From NCBI RefSeq assembly GCF_943181405.1, contig NZ_CALPBY010000008.1, positions 1 to 64,000 of the forward strand: a DNA stretch of 64,000 bases. The letters run 5' to 3'. This DNA comes from Cellulosimicrobium sp. Marseille-Q4280. Lineage in GTDB: Bacteria; Actinomycetota; Actinomycetes; Actinomycetales; Cellulomonadaceae. The position numbers and the translations under genes are program-made. Shown piece by piece: positions 45,401 to 53,162 of this stretch (its first letter is position 1; every line of letters starts with the position of its first letter). The notes beneath the pieces are model-generated. The model saw only the letters and a list, made by a program, of their open reading frames with translations. It ran no database searches and was not told the DNA's origin.

Positions 45401-47301
45401 GCGGCTGGACCACGGTCCCCGACGCGTTCAAGGCGCCGAAGATCCCCGGTCCGAAGCTCAACGAGGCGCTCTTCGAGACGGTCACGACCGACCGCGTGCG
45501 GGTGGCCTTCACGAACACGCCGTCGTTCTGGACGGCGATCTCGGAGATCCAGGTCTTCGACTCCGGCCGTGACGTCCCCGAGGTGGTCAACGACGCGCCG
45601 ACCGTCTCGGTGAACGTCGACCGCTCCACGGACGGCAACCTCTCCACGAGCCTCGTCGCCACGGTGACGGACGACGGCATCCCCGACGACGGAGAGCTCA
45701 CCTACGGGTGGTCGACCGTCTCCGCGCCGGAGGGCGCGGGCGTCATCTACGGCGACGCAGGAGCGCTGCGCACGACGGTCACCGGCACCGAGCCGGGGAC
45801 GTACGTCTTCCGGCTCACCGCGAGCGACGGCGAGCTGACGACCGAGCGCGACGTCGAGGTCGAGCTCACCGAGAAGGCCACGTCGGCCGAGTTCGGTGCG
45901 CTCGCGACGATCACGACGAGCGGCTCGGCGTCGTGGGAGAACCCGCTGCGCGTCAACGAGGCGACCACCCCGGCGAGCTCGAACCCCGGCGCAGGAAACG
46001 GCTGGGGGACGTGGGGACAGCCCGCGAACGGGACGAGCCCGGCGACCGCCGCGTGGATCCGGTACGCGTGGGAGTCCCCGGTGCTCCTCGCGTCGACCGA
46101 CATCTACTGGTACGACGACAACGGCGGCACGCGTATGCCGCGCGCCGACACCTACGTCGTGGAGCACTCGCAGAACGGCACCGACTGGACGCCCGTCACG
46201 CTGACCGGTGGCTCGACGTACGCGGGCGCGCTCCAGCGCAACGCGTACAACCACCTCGAGTTCGAGGCGGTCGAGGCGCAGTTCCTGCGGGTCCGCATCA
46301 CGGGCGTGCAGACCGGCGGCGCGGGGACGGGTGTGCTGCGCTGGCGCGTCAACGGCGACACCGTGGACACCGTGGCCAGCCCGGTCGTCGTGCGCACGGT
46401 CACCGGCGAGGTGCCGACGCTCCCGACGGCGCTCGACGTCGTCTTCTCGAGCGGTCGGCGCGGCACGGTCGACTTCACGTGGCAGCCGATCACGCCGGCC
46501 ATGGTGGCGGAGACCAACGTCGAGCCGTTCACGGTCTACGGGACGAACACGACGTACGGCCTGATCGCGGAGGCGCAGGTCTACGTCCGTCCGGAGGACT
46601 CGCAGGGCGGGATCTCGATCCAGGGCGCCGAGCAGTTCGAGCAGAGCGTCGACGTCGGCGAGCAGCCCTGGCTGCCCACGAAGGTCGCGGTGTCGTACAA
46701 CGACGGGTCGCGCGACAACCAGGCGATCGGCGTCGAGTGGGACTACGACGAGTCGGTCGTCGAGCAGCCGGGCGTCTATGTCATCCAGGGCGACCTGATC
46801 CTGCCCGACTACGTGAGCACCGCCGGCACGACGACGACGACGCTCACCCTCACGGTGGGTGACGGCGTGCCGGTCGGGCCCGAGGTCTCGGTCACGGTCG
46901 AGACGCGGTGCCTCGCGCGCAAGGCCTACGTGGCGGTCCGCGCGACGAACGACGACGACGTGCCGCTCACGGTGCGCCTCGACACGGCGTTCGGTACCCG
47001 GACGGTGAACGACGTGGCGGCGGGCAAGAACGCGGGGAGGGAGAACGGGGGGGAGGAAAGCAAGCACAACGGGGCGCAAGAGACGAGGGGGGCAGGGGCC
47101 GCCCCCGCCCCCGCGGCGACGACCGCCGAGGGGGACGGCGCCGGGGGCGGGGGCGGGGTGGCCGGCGAGGGGGGGGGGGCGGGGGCTCCCCCCCCCCCCC
47201 CGCCGTGGCGCGCGCGGCCGAGGTGGCTCGCGCGTAGGGTTGCTCGCGACGCAGGGCGTCCCGACGCGGGATGGGGTGGCGTGATGGTGGCGGAGCCGTG
47301 A
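42436..47301 (+). CDS. secreted multidomain MGH1-type glycoside hydrolase, 3' end corrupted
   Basis: The open frame is 1621 codons. It has a signal peptide (cleavage after ASAHA, residue 32), an N-terminal beta domain to about residue 325, then an (alpha/alpha)6 MGH1-type glycosidase domain (about 328-860; landmarks VYRWWGERYNS, YVWGDFDAAGQLYEMAG, MAWSVYPGGDLRAPNQAEYYSNWNP). After it come a discoidin-like domain (872-1050), an Ig-like domain (1056-1150), a second discoidin-like domain (1152-1315), group-4 Ig-like repeats (1317-1480) and a C-terminal RCLA module (from 1484). That module stops making sense after GKNA (about 47033). The last 90 codons are Gly/Pro-rich and T-free, most likely sequence error. 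Substrate unknown; arabinan or another plant glycan is the contextual guess. Confidence 0.8.
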   Translation: MSGRTLRRVVASAMTGALAVTGVALVPASAHADVLPGNESDVGVYTNGETDSMDIGDPTYTGVDAVSAALAPGVPWTAGSMHGSIFEKDLAAGGTDYYLDRVLGVTGTSGNGVLQTRGRSLYLRGGSNWNVMGFAGSAFAGGPNNLGNLYTVTVPGQTVTEVGAQRFNAPSHAKARYTVGTTGVTADLRKLITYDNVALTTITFSNPGAADASFTVRAASPLATTSTDAADELTGTRTLTSGANNGLVDTPWSTVTVGLKAEGFERSGTNLDRAVTVPAGGSVELSVVGVLGSDALPQSFEQFEQYAAMAPAEAFRDGVTAFNRQWAQDIPYIDVPSDAIEKAIVYRWWGERYNSLDTNEPGYVYQYPTTIEGVNLYQNSVALTQPMHLQDTKWIRNPYLGYGQILNIGELSGSSAFLDSPGHTSWNNHYSQYLGTAGLEAYNVHGGGPAVAERFATYFEGDGEGQLEHYDGNDDNLIAYDTNYMPGNDSDAISFGFPKVNAGAPGARTIERPESAYVWGDFDAAGQLYEMAGADDAKVAEMQAQADEIRTAVLDRLWSESARMFLAGTSHGAQSAPTSNNGAVNPLPESERDLIPARESNLYDVYAQDLIPVEDADQYVDGFRFLRYGDNFPIFPFYTANQYDKTKYNIGGSNNFSNINFTVQYRAVRSALRHYDPEQKYVTPEYAARLLDWMAWSVYPGGDLRAPNQAEYYSNWNPATQTYNRNNPNHVMLGNMNYIYVEDMGGIQPRSDDKIELWPIDLGYDHFMVNNLRYHGQDVTIVWDEDGSHYGLGEGYSLFVDGERKATADALGRFVYDPAANAVVESDEGLAVEVVDDTGADVPTAVDTPIDDERVVSYLKTAGIDLTEDAENLALGAELSSSATQEGPRPTPWRQFHTPGWSTGSMNYTPGAISTTEQPVSLAAVTDGTTVNEPYWGNYGTEGDTGYVELDLGEPTSFDNVKVWFVSDRQAGGYREPSRYSIQVPDGSGGWTTVPDAFKAPKIPGPKLNEALFETVTTDRVRVAFTNTPSFWTAISEIQVFDSGRDVPEVVNDAPTVSVNVDRSTDGNLSTSLVATVTDDGIPDDGELTYGWSTVSAPEGAGVIYGDAGALRTTVTGTEPGTYVFRLTASDGELTTERDVEVELTEKATSAEFGALATITTSGSASWENPLRVNEATTPASSNPGAGNGWGTWGQPANGTSPATAAWIRYAWESPVLLASTDIYWYDDNGGTRMPRADTYVVEHSQNGTDWTPVTLTGGSTYAGALQRNAYNHLEFEAVEAQFLRVRITGVQTGGAGTGVLRWRVNGDTVDTVASPVVVRTVTGEVPTLPTALDVVFSSGRRGTVDFTWQPITPAMVAETNVEPFTVYGTNTTYGLIAEAQVYVRPEDSQGGISIQGAEQFEQSVDVGEQPWLPTKVAVSYNDGSRDNQAIGVEWDYDESVVEQPGVYVIQGDLILPDYVSTAGTTTTTLTLTVGDGVPVGPEVSVTVETRCLARKAYVAVRATNDDDVPLTVRLDTAFGTRTVNDVAAGKNAGRENGGEESKHNGAQETRGAGAAPAPAATTAEGDGAGGGGGVAGEGGGAGAPPPPPPWRARPRWLARRVARDAGRPDAGWGGVMVAEP
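47034..47201. other. low-confidence sequence: T-free stretch ending in poly-G and poly-C
   Basis: From 47034 to about 47158 there is no T on the plus strand. G runs follow (11 at 47169-47179, 5 at 47181-47185), then 14 C at 47188-47201. The sister C-terminal modules read AYQSF at this point. The pattern fits dark-base G calls or a poorly resolved hairpin/terminator rather than real coding DNA. Confidence 0.65.
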
Positions 47302-48143
47302 GCATCCTGGTCGGCGCGGTCGTCACGGCGGCCGTGACGACCCTGGCGGTCGTCGCGATGCTGCTCGCGCGTCGTCGCGCGCCGGCCGGCAGCCGGTTCG
47401 CCGACGGCGACCGGGCGGCCGGGGTCTTCGGGGTCGTGGCCACCGGCTTCTCCGTCCTCCTCGGCTTCATCGTCTTCCTCGCCTTCGAGGCGTACGACGA
47501 GGCGCGCACCGGCGCCCAGGACGAGGCGCGGGTCGTGGTGCAGCAGCTCGAGACGGCGCAGTTCTTCGCGGACGCCGACGCGGCGGAGCTCTCCGGCGAG
47601 CTCGTGTGCTACGCGCGGTCGGTGGTCTCGGTCGAGTGGGAGCAGATGGCCGACGGCGACCTCGGGGACGCCGTGAACCCGTGGGGCGTCGAGCTCTTCG
47701 AGACGATCCGTGGCGTCGTGCCGTCGTCCGACACGGAGCAGTCGGCGTACGACCGGTGGATGGCTCAGGCGGCGGACCGCGAGGAGGCGCGCCAGTCGCG
47801 GGTGCACGGCGCCGAGGGACTCATCCCGCTGCCGCTCTGGCTCGTGCTCTACGTGGTCTCCGGCACGATCTTCGTCTTCCTGCTGTTCTTCGCCGACTCG
47901 ACGGAGAGCGCGGCGACCCAGGGCGTCCTCATGGGCAGCGTCACCCTGGTCATCACCCTCCTGCTGTGCCTCCTCGCCTTCTTCGACCATCCGCACGGGC
48001 ACGAGGTCGGCAAGCTCAGACCGACGGCGATGGAGCGCACGCTGGTCCTGCTCCAGAACGAGGCGGACGCGGCCGGAGTCGTCGTCGAGCCGCCGTGCGA
48101 CGAGCGGGGCGGGCCTCGCACCGCCGCGCGGGGCGAGCCCTGA
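47298..48143 (+). CDS. DUF4239 (bestrophin-like) membrane protein
   Basis: A 281-aa protein. Hydrophobic helices lie at about residues 2-24, 45-65, 178-200 and 207-228, with a long soluble loop between helices 2 and 3. Family landmarks are GDRAAGVFGVVATGFSVLLGFIVFLAFEAYDEAR (in part GVFGVVATGFSVLLGF), YARSVVSVEWEQM and NPWGVELFETIRG. DUF4239 members are proposed bestrophin-like membrane proteins without proven function. I place the start at GTG 47298 (VSILVGAVV), which matches the family; ATG 47271 in frame lies in suspect sequence. Confidence 0.85.
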   Translation: MSILVGAVVTAAVTTLAVVAMLLARRRAPAGSRFADGDRAAGVFGVVATGFSVLLGFIVFLAFEAYDEARTGAQDEARVVVQQLETAQFFADADAAELSGELVCYARSVVSVEWEQMADGDLGDAVNPWGVELFETIRGVVPSSDTEQSAYDRWMAQAADREEARQSRVHGAEGLIPLPLWLVLYVVSGTIFVFLLFFADSTESAATQGVLMGSVTLVITLLLCLLAFFDHPHGHEVGKLRPTAMERTLVLLQNEADAAGVVVEPPCDERGGPRTAARGEP

Positions 48144-48477
48144 CAGCTCCGACGCGGGGGCCGTCCTCCGGGTCCCGTCCCTGTGCGCACCGGCCCGCGT
48201 CGAGCCGGAAAGCGCTCCCTACTTCAGACATCGCAACTACGCAACTTGGGGAATACCTACCGGCTTTGGTATTGGCATCGGCAAAAGTGCCGGGTAGGGT
48301 CGGTCGCGTGGCGCGGGAGAACTCTCTCCCGTCCGTCGCGCAGGGAGCACCCGAGGCAGAGAGCTCCCAGCCTGTCTGGAGGTCCACCGATCCGTGCGGG
48401 GCGGCACGACGAACGGTCACGACGCCTTGCTGACGATCCGGGCCACCGGCTCCTCGATCCACGTCAAGGAGGACGTT
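48144..48477 (+). promoter_or_regulatory. 334-bp upstream region of the sugar-dehydrogenase/isomerase fusion gene
   Basis: No gene. A relatively AT-rich island at 48220-48290 stands out and is the likely promoter. It contains the inverted repeat AATACC (48252-48257) / GGTATT (48268-48273). AAGGAGG (48466-48472) is a near-consensus ribosome-binding site 5 bp before the GTG start. The 16-bp motif of the other two secreted-protein genes is not present here. Confidence 0.45.
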
Positions 48478-51400
48478 GTGCACAGACCAACCAAGGGCCG
48501 CCGCTGGCTGTCCCGAACCATCGCGGCGGCGCTGTCCGCCGCGGTGGTCGTCCCACTCTCGATCAGCGCCGCGAGCGCGCACCCCGGCCATGAGGAACAA
48601 CCGTCTGCCGAAGACCCGGCGACGGACTGGAACCAGTACGAGAAGACCCTGATCTCGAAGAACACCGGCGAGCCGATCGACCTGGCCGTCCTGCCCGACT
48701 CGCGGATCCTGCACACCGCACGCGACGGCGTCGTGCGGCTCTCCGACCCGGCGACCGGGCAGACCACCCAGGTCGCGGACCTCGACGTCTACGCGAACTC
48801 CGAGGACGGGCTCCAGGGCATCTCCCTCGACCCGAACTTCGAGGAGAACAACTGGGTCTACATGGTCTACGCGCCCCGCGTGATGGAGGGCACGTCGCCG
48901 ACGGGGGTGGAGTACCCCGAGACGACACCGCAGGGCAGCGCGCCGAACTCGCTGCCCGCAGGCGCGGACGCGAGCTACTGGGACCAGTGGCTCGGCTACA
49001 ACCAGCTCTCCCGGTTCACGTGGGACCCGGAGACCAGCACGCTCGACCTGTCCACCGAGCGCGAGATCATCAAGGTCGACGCCCAGCGCGGCCAGTGCTG
49101 CCACGTGGGTGCGGACATGGCGTGGGACGCCGAGGGCAACCTCTTCCTGTCCACCGGTGACAACACCCCCGCCGGCACCCCGGGCGCGAACGGCTACACG
49201 CCGATCAACAACGCACCCGGCATGAACCCCGGCTTCGACGCCCGGCGCGGGGCCGGCAACACCAACGACCTCCGCGGGAAGATCCTGCGGATCAACCCGA
49301 TCGAGGACCTCGCGGCCGACACCGAGGTCGGCCCGGACAGCACGTACACGATCCCCGAGGGCAACCTCTTCGACGGTGCCGAGCAGGCCGAACTGGTGCG
49401 CGACGAGATCTACGTGATGGGCGTGCGCAACCCCTTCCGGATCGACTACGACCTCGAGTCCGGCTCGCTCTTCTGGGGCGACTACGGGCCGGACGCCGGC
49501 GCCGCGCAGCCCGACCGCGGCCCGATGGGCTACGTCGAGTGGCAGCTCACGACCGAGCCCATGAACGGCGGATGGCCGTACTGCCACGGCCCGAACGCCG
49601 CGTACAACGAGTGGGACTACGCGACCGGTACGCCGGGTGCGCAGTTCTTCGACTGCGAGGCCGGACCCGAGAACAACTCGACGTGGAACACCGGCCTGGA
49701 CCAGGTCCCGCCGGTCGTCGCGCCGCAGGTGTACTACGGCGACAACCCGGGCGACCAGCCCGAGCTGCTCGACCCGCTGGTCGAGCTGGGCGGTGGCGGC
49801 CAGGCCCCCATGGGCGGTCCGATCTACCGCTTCGACGAGACCCTCGAGTCGGACGTCAAGTTCCCGGAGTACTGGGACGGGCACCCGCTCATGGCCGAGT
49901 TCTCGCAGGACTACGTGGTCGCGTTCACGATGGACGAGCTCTCGTCCGCCGGCGTGGTCACGCAGGTGGAGGACTTCCTGCCGAACAGCCACCTCGAGAC
50001 CGTGAACCAGCCCATCTGGGACAACGTCATGGACATGGAGTTCGGCCCTGACGGCGCCCTCTACGTCCTCGAGTACGGCGACGGCTTCTTCCGCCAGAAC
50101 CCCGACGCGGGCCTGTACAAGATCACGTACGGCTCGGAGAACCGCACTCCGCGCGCGTCCATCTCGGCGGACCCGGTCTCCGGAAGCACCGCGCCGCTCG
50201 AGGTGACGTTCGACGCGTCGGCGACCACGGACGCGGAGACCCCCAACTCGGAGCTCACGTTCGAGTGGGACTTCGACGCCGACGGTGAGTACGACGCCGA
50301 GGGCGAGACGGTGACGCACACGTTCACCGAGCTCGGTCAGTACAACGTGCAGCTGCGCGTCACCGACCCGGGCGGCAACTTCGGTCTGGCGATCCAGCGG
50401 ATCACGGTCGGCAACACGGCCCCCGAGATCACGCTCGACCAGCCGGACGGCGCCATCTTCACCTGGGGTGACGCGGTCCCGTACACGGTCTCGGTGAACG
50501 ACGCCGAGGACGGCGACCAGCCGACGTGCCGCAACATCCAGTACACGTTCGGCCTCGGTCACAACACGCACGCCCACCCGGAGGTGAGCGGTCGGGCCGC
50601 GGACACGGAGGCTGGCTGCGGCTTCACGATCCAGACGAGCCCGGACGCCGTCGAGCACGGTGAGGGTGAGAAGATCTTCGGCACCCTCGTCGTGACGTAC
50701 GCGGACCAGGCGCAGGGTGAGGTGCCCGCCATCACCGGCGAGGCCACCCACATCCTCAAGCCCGACGTGCAGCAGGCCGAGTGGTACGACGCGGCCGAGG
50801 GCATCGAGGTCGTGGACGACGCCGCGGCCGGTGCGGGGAGCTACGTGACCTCGCTCGACGAGGGCGACTCGTTCTCCTACGCGCCGATCGCCCTGCACCA
50901 CGCCCCGACCGGTGAGGCGATCAACGAGATCACCGTCCGCGGCAGCGGCGAGGGCACCGTCTCGCTCGGCTGGACCGGCGAGGGTTCCGAGGACACCGCG
51001 GCGCTCGCCGAGTTCGAGTTCACGGGCGAGGGCTGGCAGGACGTCACGCAGTCGCTGAGCGACGTGCCCGAGGGCTCGGGCTCGATCGTCGTGACGGGCA
51101 CCGGCGGCGTCGACGTCGACCAGCTCACCTTCGCCGTCGGCGAGGGCCCGGTCGAGCCGGTCACGATCCCTGTGGACCAGGTGTCGATCCAGATGTTCTC
51201 GCTCATCCCCTGGGTGAACGAGGTCGGTCTGGAGGCGGTGCTCGAGCGTCTGGGTGAGATCGGCTTCGAGAACATCGAGCCGTTCGGTGGGAACTTCGAG
51301 GGCTACACGGCCGAGGAGTTCCGGGCGCTGGCCGACTCGTACGGGCTGAGCGTGAAGTCGTCGCACTACAACGTGAACGAGGACACGTTCGACGAGACCC

Positions 51401-53040
51401 TGGAGTACGTCACGACGCTGGGCCAGGAGTACGTGGGCTCTGGCGGGTTCCCCCAGCCGGGGATCGGTACGTACGAGAACACGCTGGCCACGGCCGAGGC
51501 GATGAACCGTCTCGGTGAGCGGACCGTGGACGCGGGGCTGGAGAAGTTCTTCGGCCACAACCACGACCAGGAGTTCCGCACGACGTACGAGCACGAGGGC
51601 GAGACCCTCTCCGCGTGGGAGATCCTGGTCCGCGAGACGAACCCCGAGTACGTGACGTTCCAGCTGGACGTGGCGTGGGCGGCTCACGCGGGTGTCGACG
51701 TGCCGGCGCTGATCGAGGAGTACGGCGACCGGATCGAGCTCCTGCACGTCAAGGACGCCGTCAACCTGAACGGTGAGGGTCGTCCGACGTTCACCAACCT
51801 CGGTGAGGGCGACGTCCCGCTGCAGGAGATCCTGGCCGCCGGTCAGGAGGCCGGTGTCGCGTACTACGTCATGGAGTACGACGTGGCCCCCGAGGGCGAG
51901 GACTTCGCCACGACCGGGTACGAGTACCTCACCGGCCTGGATGCCGGCGAGCCCTCCGACCCGATCACGGTCCCCGTCGACCAGGTCTCGGTCCAGATGT
52001 TCTCGCTGACCCCGTGGGTCAGCGAGGTCGGCCTTCCGGCTGTGCTCGAGCGTCTGGGCGAGATCGGCTTCGTCAACATCGAGCCGTTCGGTGGGAACTT
52101 CGCGGGCTACACGGCCGAGGAGTTCCGGGCGCTGGCCGACTCGTACGGGCTGAGCGTGAAGTCGTCGCACTACAACGTGAACGAGGACACGTTCGACGAG
52201 ACCCTGGAGTACGTCACGACGCTGGGCCAGGAGTACGTGGGCTCTGGCGGGTTCCCCCAGCCGGGGATCGGTACGTACGAGAACACGCTGGCCACGGCCG
52301 AGGCGATGAACCGTCTCGGTGAGCGGACCGTGGACGCGGGGCTGGAGAAGTTCTTCGGCCACAACCACGACCAGGAGTTCCGCACGACGTACGAGCACGA
52401 GGGCGAGACCCTCTCCGCGTGGGAGATCCTGGTCCGCGAGACGAACCCCGAGTACGTGACGTTCCAGCTGGACGTGGCGTGGGCGGCTCACGCGGGTGTC
52501 GACGTGCCGGCGCTGATCGAGGAGTACGGCGACCGGATCGAGCTCCTGCACGTCAAGGACGCCGTCAACCTGAACGGTGAGGGTCGTCCGACGTTCACCA
52601 ACCTCGGTGAGGGCGACGTCCCGCTGCAGGAGATCCTGGCCGCCGGTCAGGAGGCCGGTGTCGCGTACTACGTCATGGAGTACGACCGGGCTCCCGACGG
52701 CGAGGACTTCGTCACGACCGGGTTCGAGTACCTCACCGGCCTGGAGGCCGGCGATAACGAGCGCACGGTCGCGGTGACGGCGCAGGCGCGGTGCCTCGCC
52801 GGCAACGCCTACCTCGCGGTCCGCGCGCTCAACGACGAGGACGTCCCGCTCACGATCACGATCGAGACGCCCTACGGCAGCAAGACGTTCGAGAACGTGG
52901 CGCCGGGCAAGAACGCCTACCAGTCGTTCAACACCCGGGGTGAGGCGCTCGACGGCGGGACGACCACCGTCGTCGCGACGGATGCCGAAGGGGGGACGGC
53001 CACGGTCGAGACCGAGTACGCCGCGCACAGCTGCGGCTGA
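48478..53040 (+). CDS. secreted fusion: PQQ-type sugar dehydrogenase propeller, PKD, CBM and two isomerase-like TIM barrels
   Basis: 1520 aa. A signal peptide cleaves near residue 34 (ISAASA). A six-bladed GSDH/PQQ-dependent sugar dehydrogenase-like propeller follows (about 45-555; DGLQGISLDPNF, NTNDLRGKILRIN, VMGVRNPFRIDYD). Then come a PKD domain (555-647), a cysteine-containing beta domain (648-765), a CBM6-like domain (765-893), two sugar-phosphate isomerase/epimerase-type TIM barrels (897-1148, 1165-1421) and the C-terminal RCLA module (1431-1520). Each barrel keeps metal-ligand-like residues (HNHDQEF, FQLDVAWAAHAG, LHVKDAV, VMEYD). GTG 48478 is fixed by AAGGAGG. It probably acts outside the cell on free sugars; the combination is unusual. 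Confidence 0.85.
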   Translation: MHRPTKGRRWLSRTIAAALSAAVVVPLSISAASAHPGHEEQPSAEDPATDWNQYEKTLISKNTGEPIDLAVLPDSRILHTARDGVVRLSDPATGQTTQVADLDVYANSEDGLQGISLDPNFEENNWVYMVYAPRVMEGTSPTGVEYPETTPQGSAPNSLPAGADASYWDQWLGYNQLSRFTWDPETSTLDLSTEREIIKVDAQRGQCCHVGADMAWDAEGNLFLSTGDNTPAGTPGANGYTPINNAPGMNPGFDARRGAGNTNDLRGKILRINPIEDLAADTEVGPDSTYTIPEGNLFDGAEQAELVRDEIYVMGVRNPFRIDYDLESGSLFWGDYGPDAGAAQPDRGPMGYVEWQLTTEPMNGGWPYCHGPNAAYNEWDYATGTPGAQFFDCEAGPENNSTWNTGLDQVPPVVAPQVYYGDNPGDQPELLDPLVELGGGGQAPMGGPIYRFDETLESDVKFPEYWDGHPLMAEFSQDYVVAFTMDELSSAGVVTQVEDFLPNSHLETVNQPIWDNVMDMEFGPDGALYVLEYGDGFFRQNPDAGLYKITYGSENRTPRASISADPVSGSTAPLEVTFDASATTDAETPNSELTFEWDFDADGEYDAEGETVTHTFTELGQYNVQLRVTDPGGNFGLAIQRITVGNTAPEITLDQPDGAIFTWGDAVPYTVSVNDAEDGDQPTCRNIQYTFGLGHNTHAHPEVSGRAADTEAGCGFTIQTSPDAVEHGEGEKIFGTLVVTYADQAQGEVPAITGEATHILKPDVQQAEWYDAAEGIEVVDDAAAGAGSYVTSLDEGDSFSYAPIALHHAPTGEAINEITVRGSGEGTVSLGWTGEGSEDTAALAEFEFTGEGWQDVTQSLSDVPEGSGSIVVTGTGGVDVDQLTFAVGEGPVEPVTIPVDQVSIQMFSLIPWVNEVGLEAVLERLGEIGFENIEPFGGNFEGYTAEEFRALADSYGLSVKSSHYNVNEDTFDETLEYVTTLGQEYVGSGGFPQPGIGTYENTLATAEAMNRLGERTVDAGLEKFFGHNHDQEFRTTYEHEGETLSAWEILVRETNPEYVTFQLDVAWAAHAGVDVPALIEEYGDRIELLHVKDAVNLNGEGRPTFTNLGEGDVPLQEILAAGQEAGVAYYVMEYDVAPEGEDFATTGYEYLTGLDAGEPSDPITVPVDQVSVQMFSLTPWVSEVGLPAVLERLGEIGFVNIEPFGGNFAGYTAEEFRALADSYGLSVKSSHYNVNEDTFDETLEYVTTLGQEYVGSGGFPQPGIGTYENTLATAEAMNRLGERTVDAGLEKFFGHNHDQEFRTTYEHEGETLSAWEILVRETNPEYVTFQLDVAWAAHAGVDVPALIEEYGDRIELLHVKDAVNLNGEGRPTFTNLGEGDVPLQEILAAGQEAGVAYYVMEYDRAPDGEDFVTTGFEYLTGLEAGDNERTVAVTAQARCLAGNAYLAVRALNDEDVPLTITIETPYGSKTFENVAPGKNAYQSFNTRGEALDGGTTTVVATDAEGGTATVETEYAAHSCG
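51301..51882 (+). repeat. 582-bp direct repeat, copy 1 (first TIM barrel)
   Basis: By eye this stretch is identical, base for base, to 52105-52686. The period is 804 bp (268 codons), the spacing of the two TIM-barrel domains. Flanking sequence diverges on both sides, so it is an internal gene duplication kept uniform by conversion or very recent. Confidence 0.85.
52105..52686 (+). repeat. 582-bp direct repeat, copy 2 (second TIM barrel)
   Basis: Second copy of the 51301-51882 sequence inside the same reading frame. The linker sequences before and after (for example EGYTAEE versus AGYTAEE, and the tail after VMEYD) differ, which argues against a simple assembly duplication. Confidence 0.85.
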
Positions 53041-53051
53041 CGCACCCTGAC

Positions 53052-53129
53052 GACGGGTGAGGCGGGGTCCGACTCCGCCTCACCCGTCCGGGACGACGTG
53101 CCCGCCGCGGTCCGACCGCGGCGGGCACG
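53052..53129. terminator. twin hairpins between the fusion gene and disA
   Basis: Hairpin 1 has arms 53052-53065 and 53075-53088 (14 bp perfect, 9-base loop). Hairpin 2 has arms 53097-53111 and 53115-53129 (15 bp perfect, 3-base loop). They lie between convergent genes and can terminate both. Confidence 0.85.
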
Positions 53130-53162
53130 CCGCTGTCACGGCCCGGGCGCCAGCGGCTCGGG

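Noticed and set aside
42226-47079. Long minus-strand open frame (1617 codons) opposite the MGH1-type gene
   Set aside because: Shadow frame caused by high GC codon bias; Arg/Asp/Val-rich composition without domains, while the plus strand has a signal peptide and recognisable domains.
51301-52686. Possible mobile element because of the long direct repeats
   Set aside because: The repeats lie in frame inside one gene, match its domain boundaries, and there is no transposase or terminal inverted repeat.
48016-53028. Long minus-strand open frame (1670 codons) opposite the dehydrogenase/isomerase fusion
   Set aside because: Same shadow effect; its internal repeats only mirror the 582-bp repeat of the real gene.
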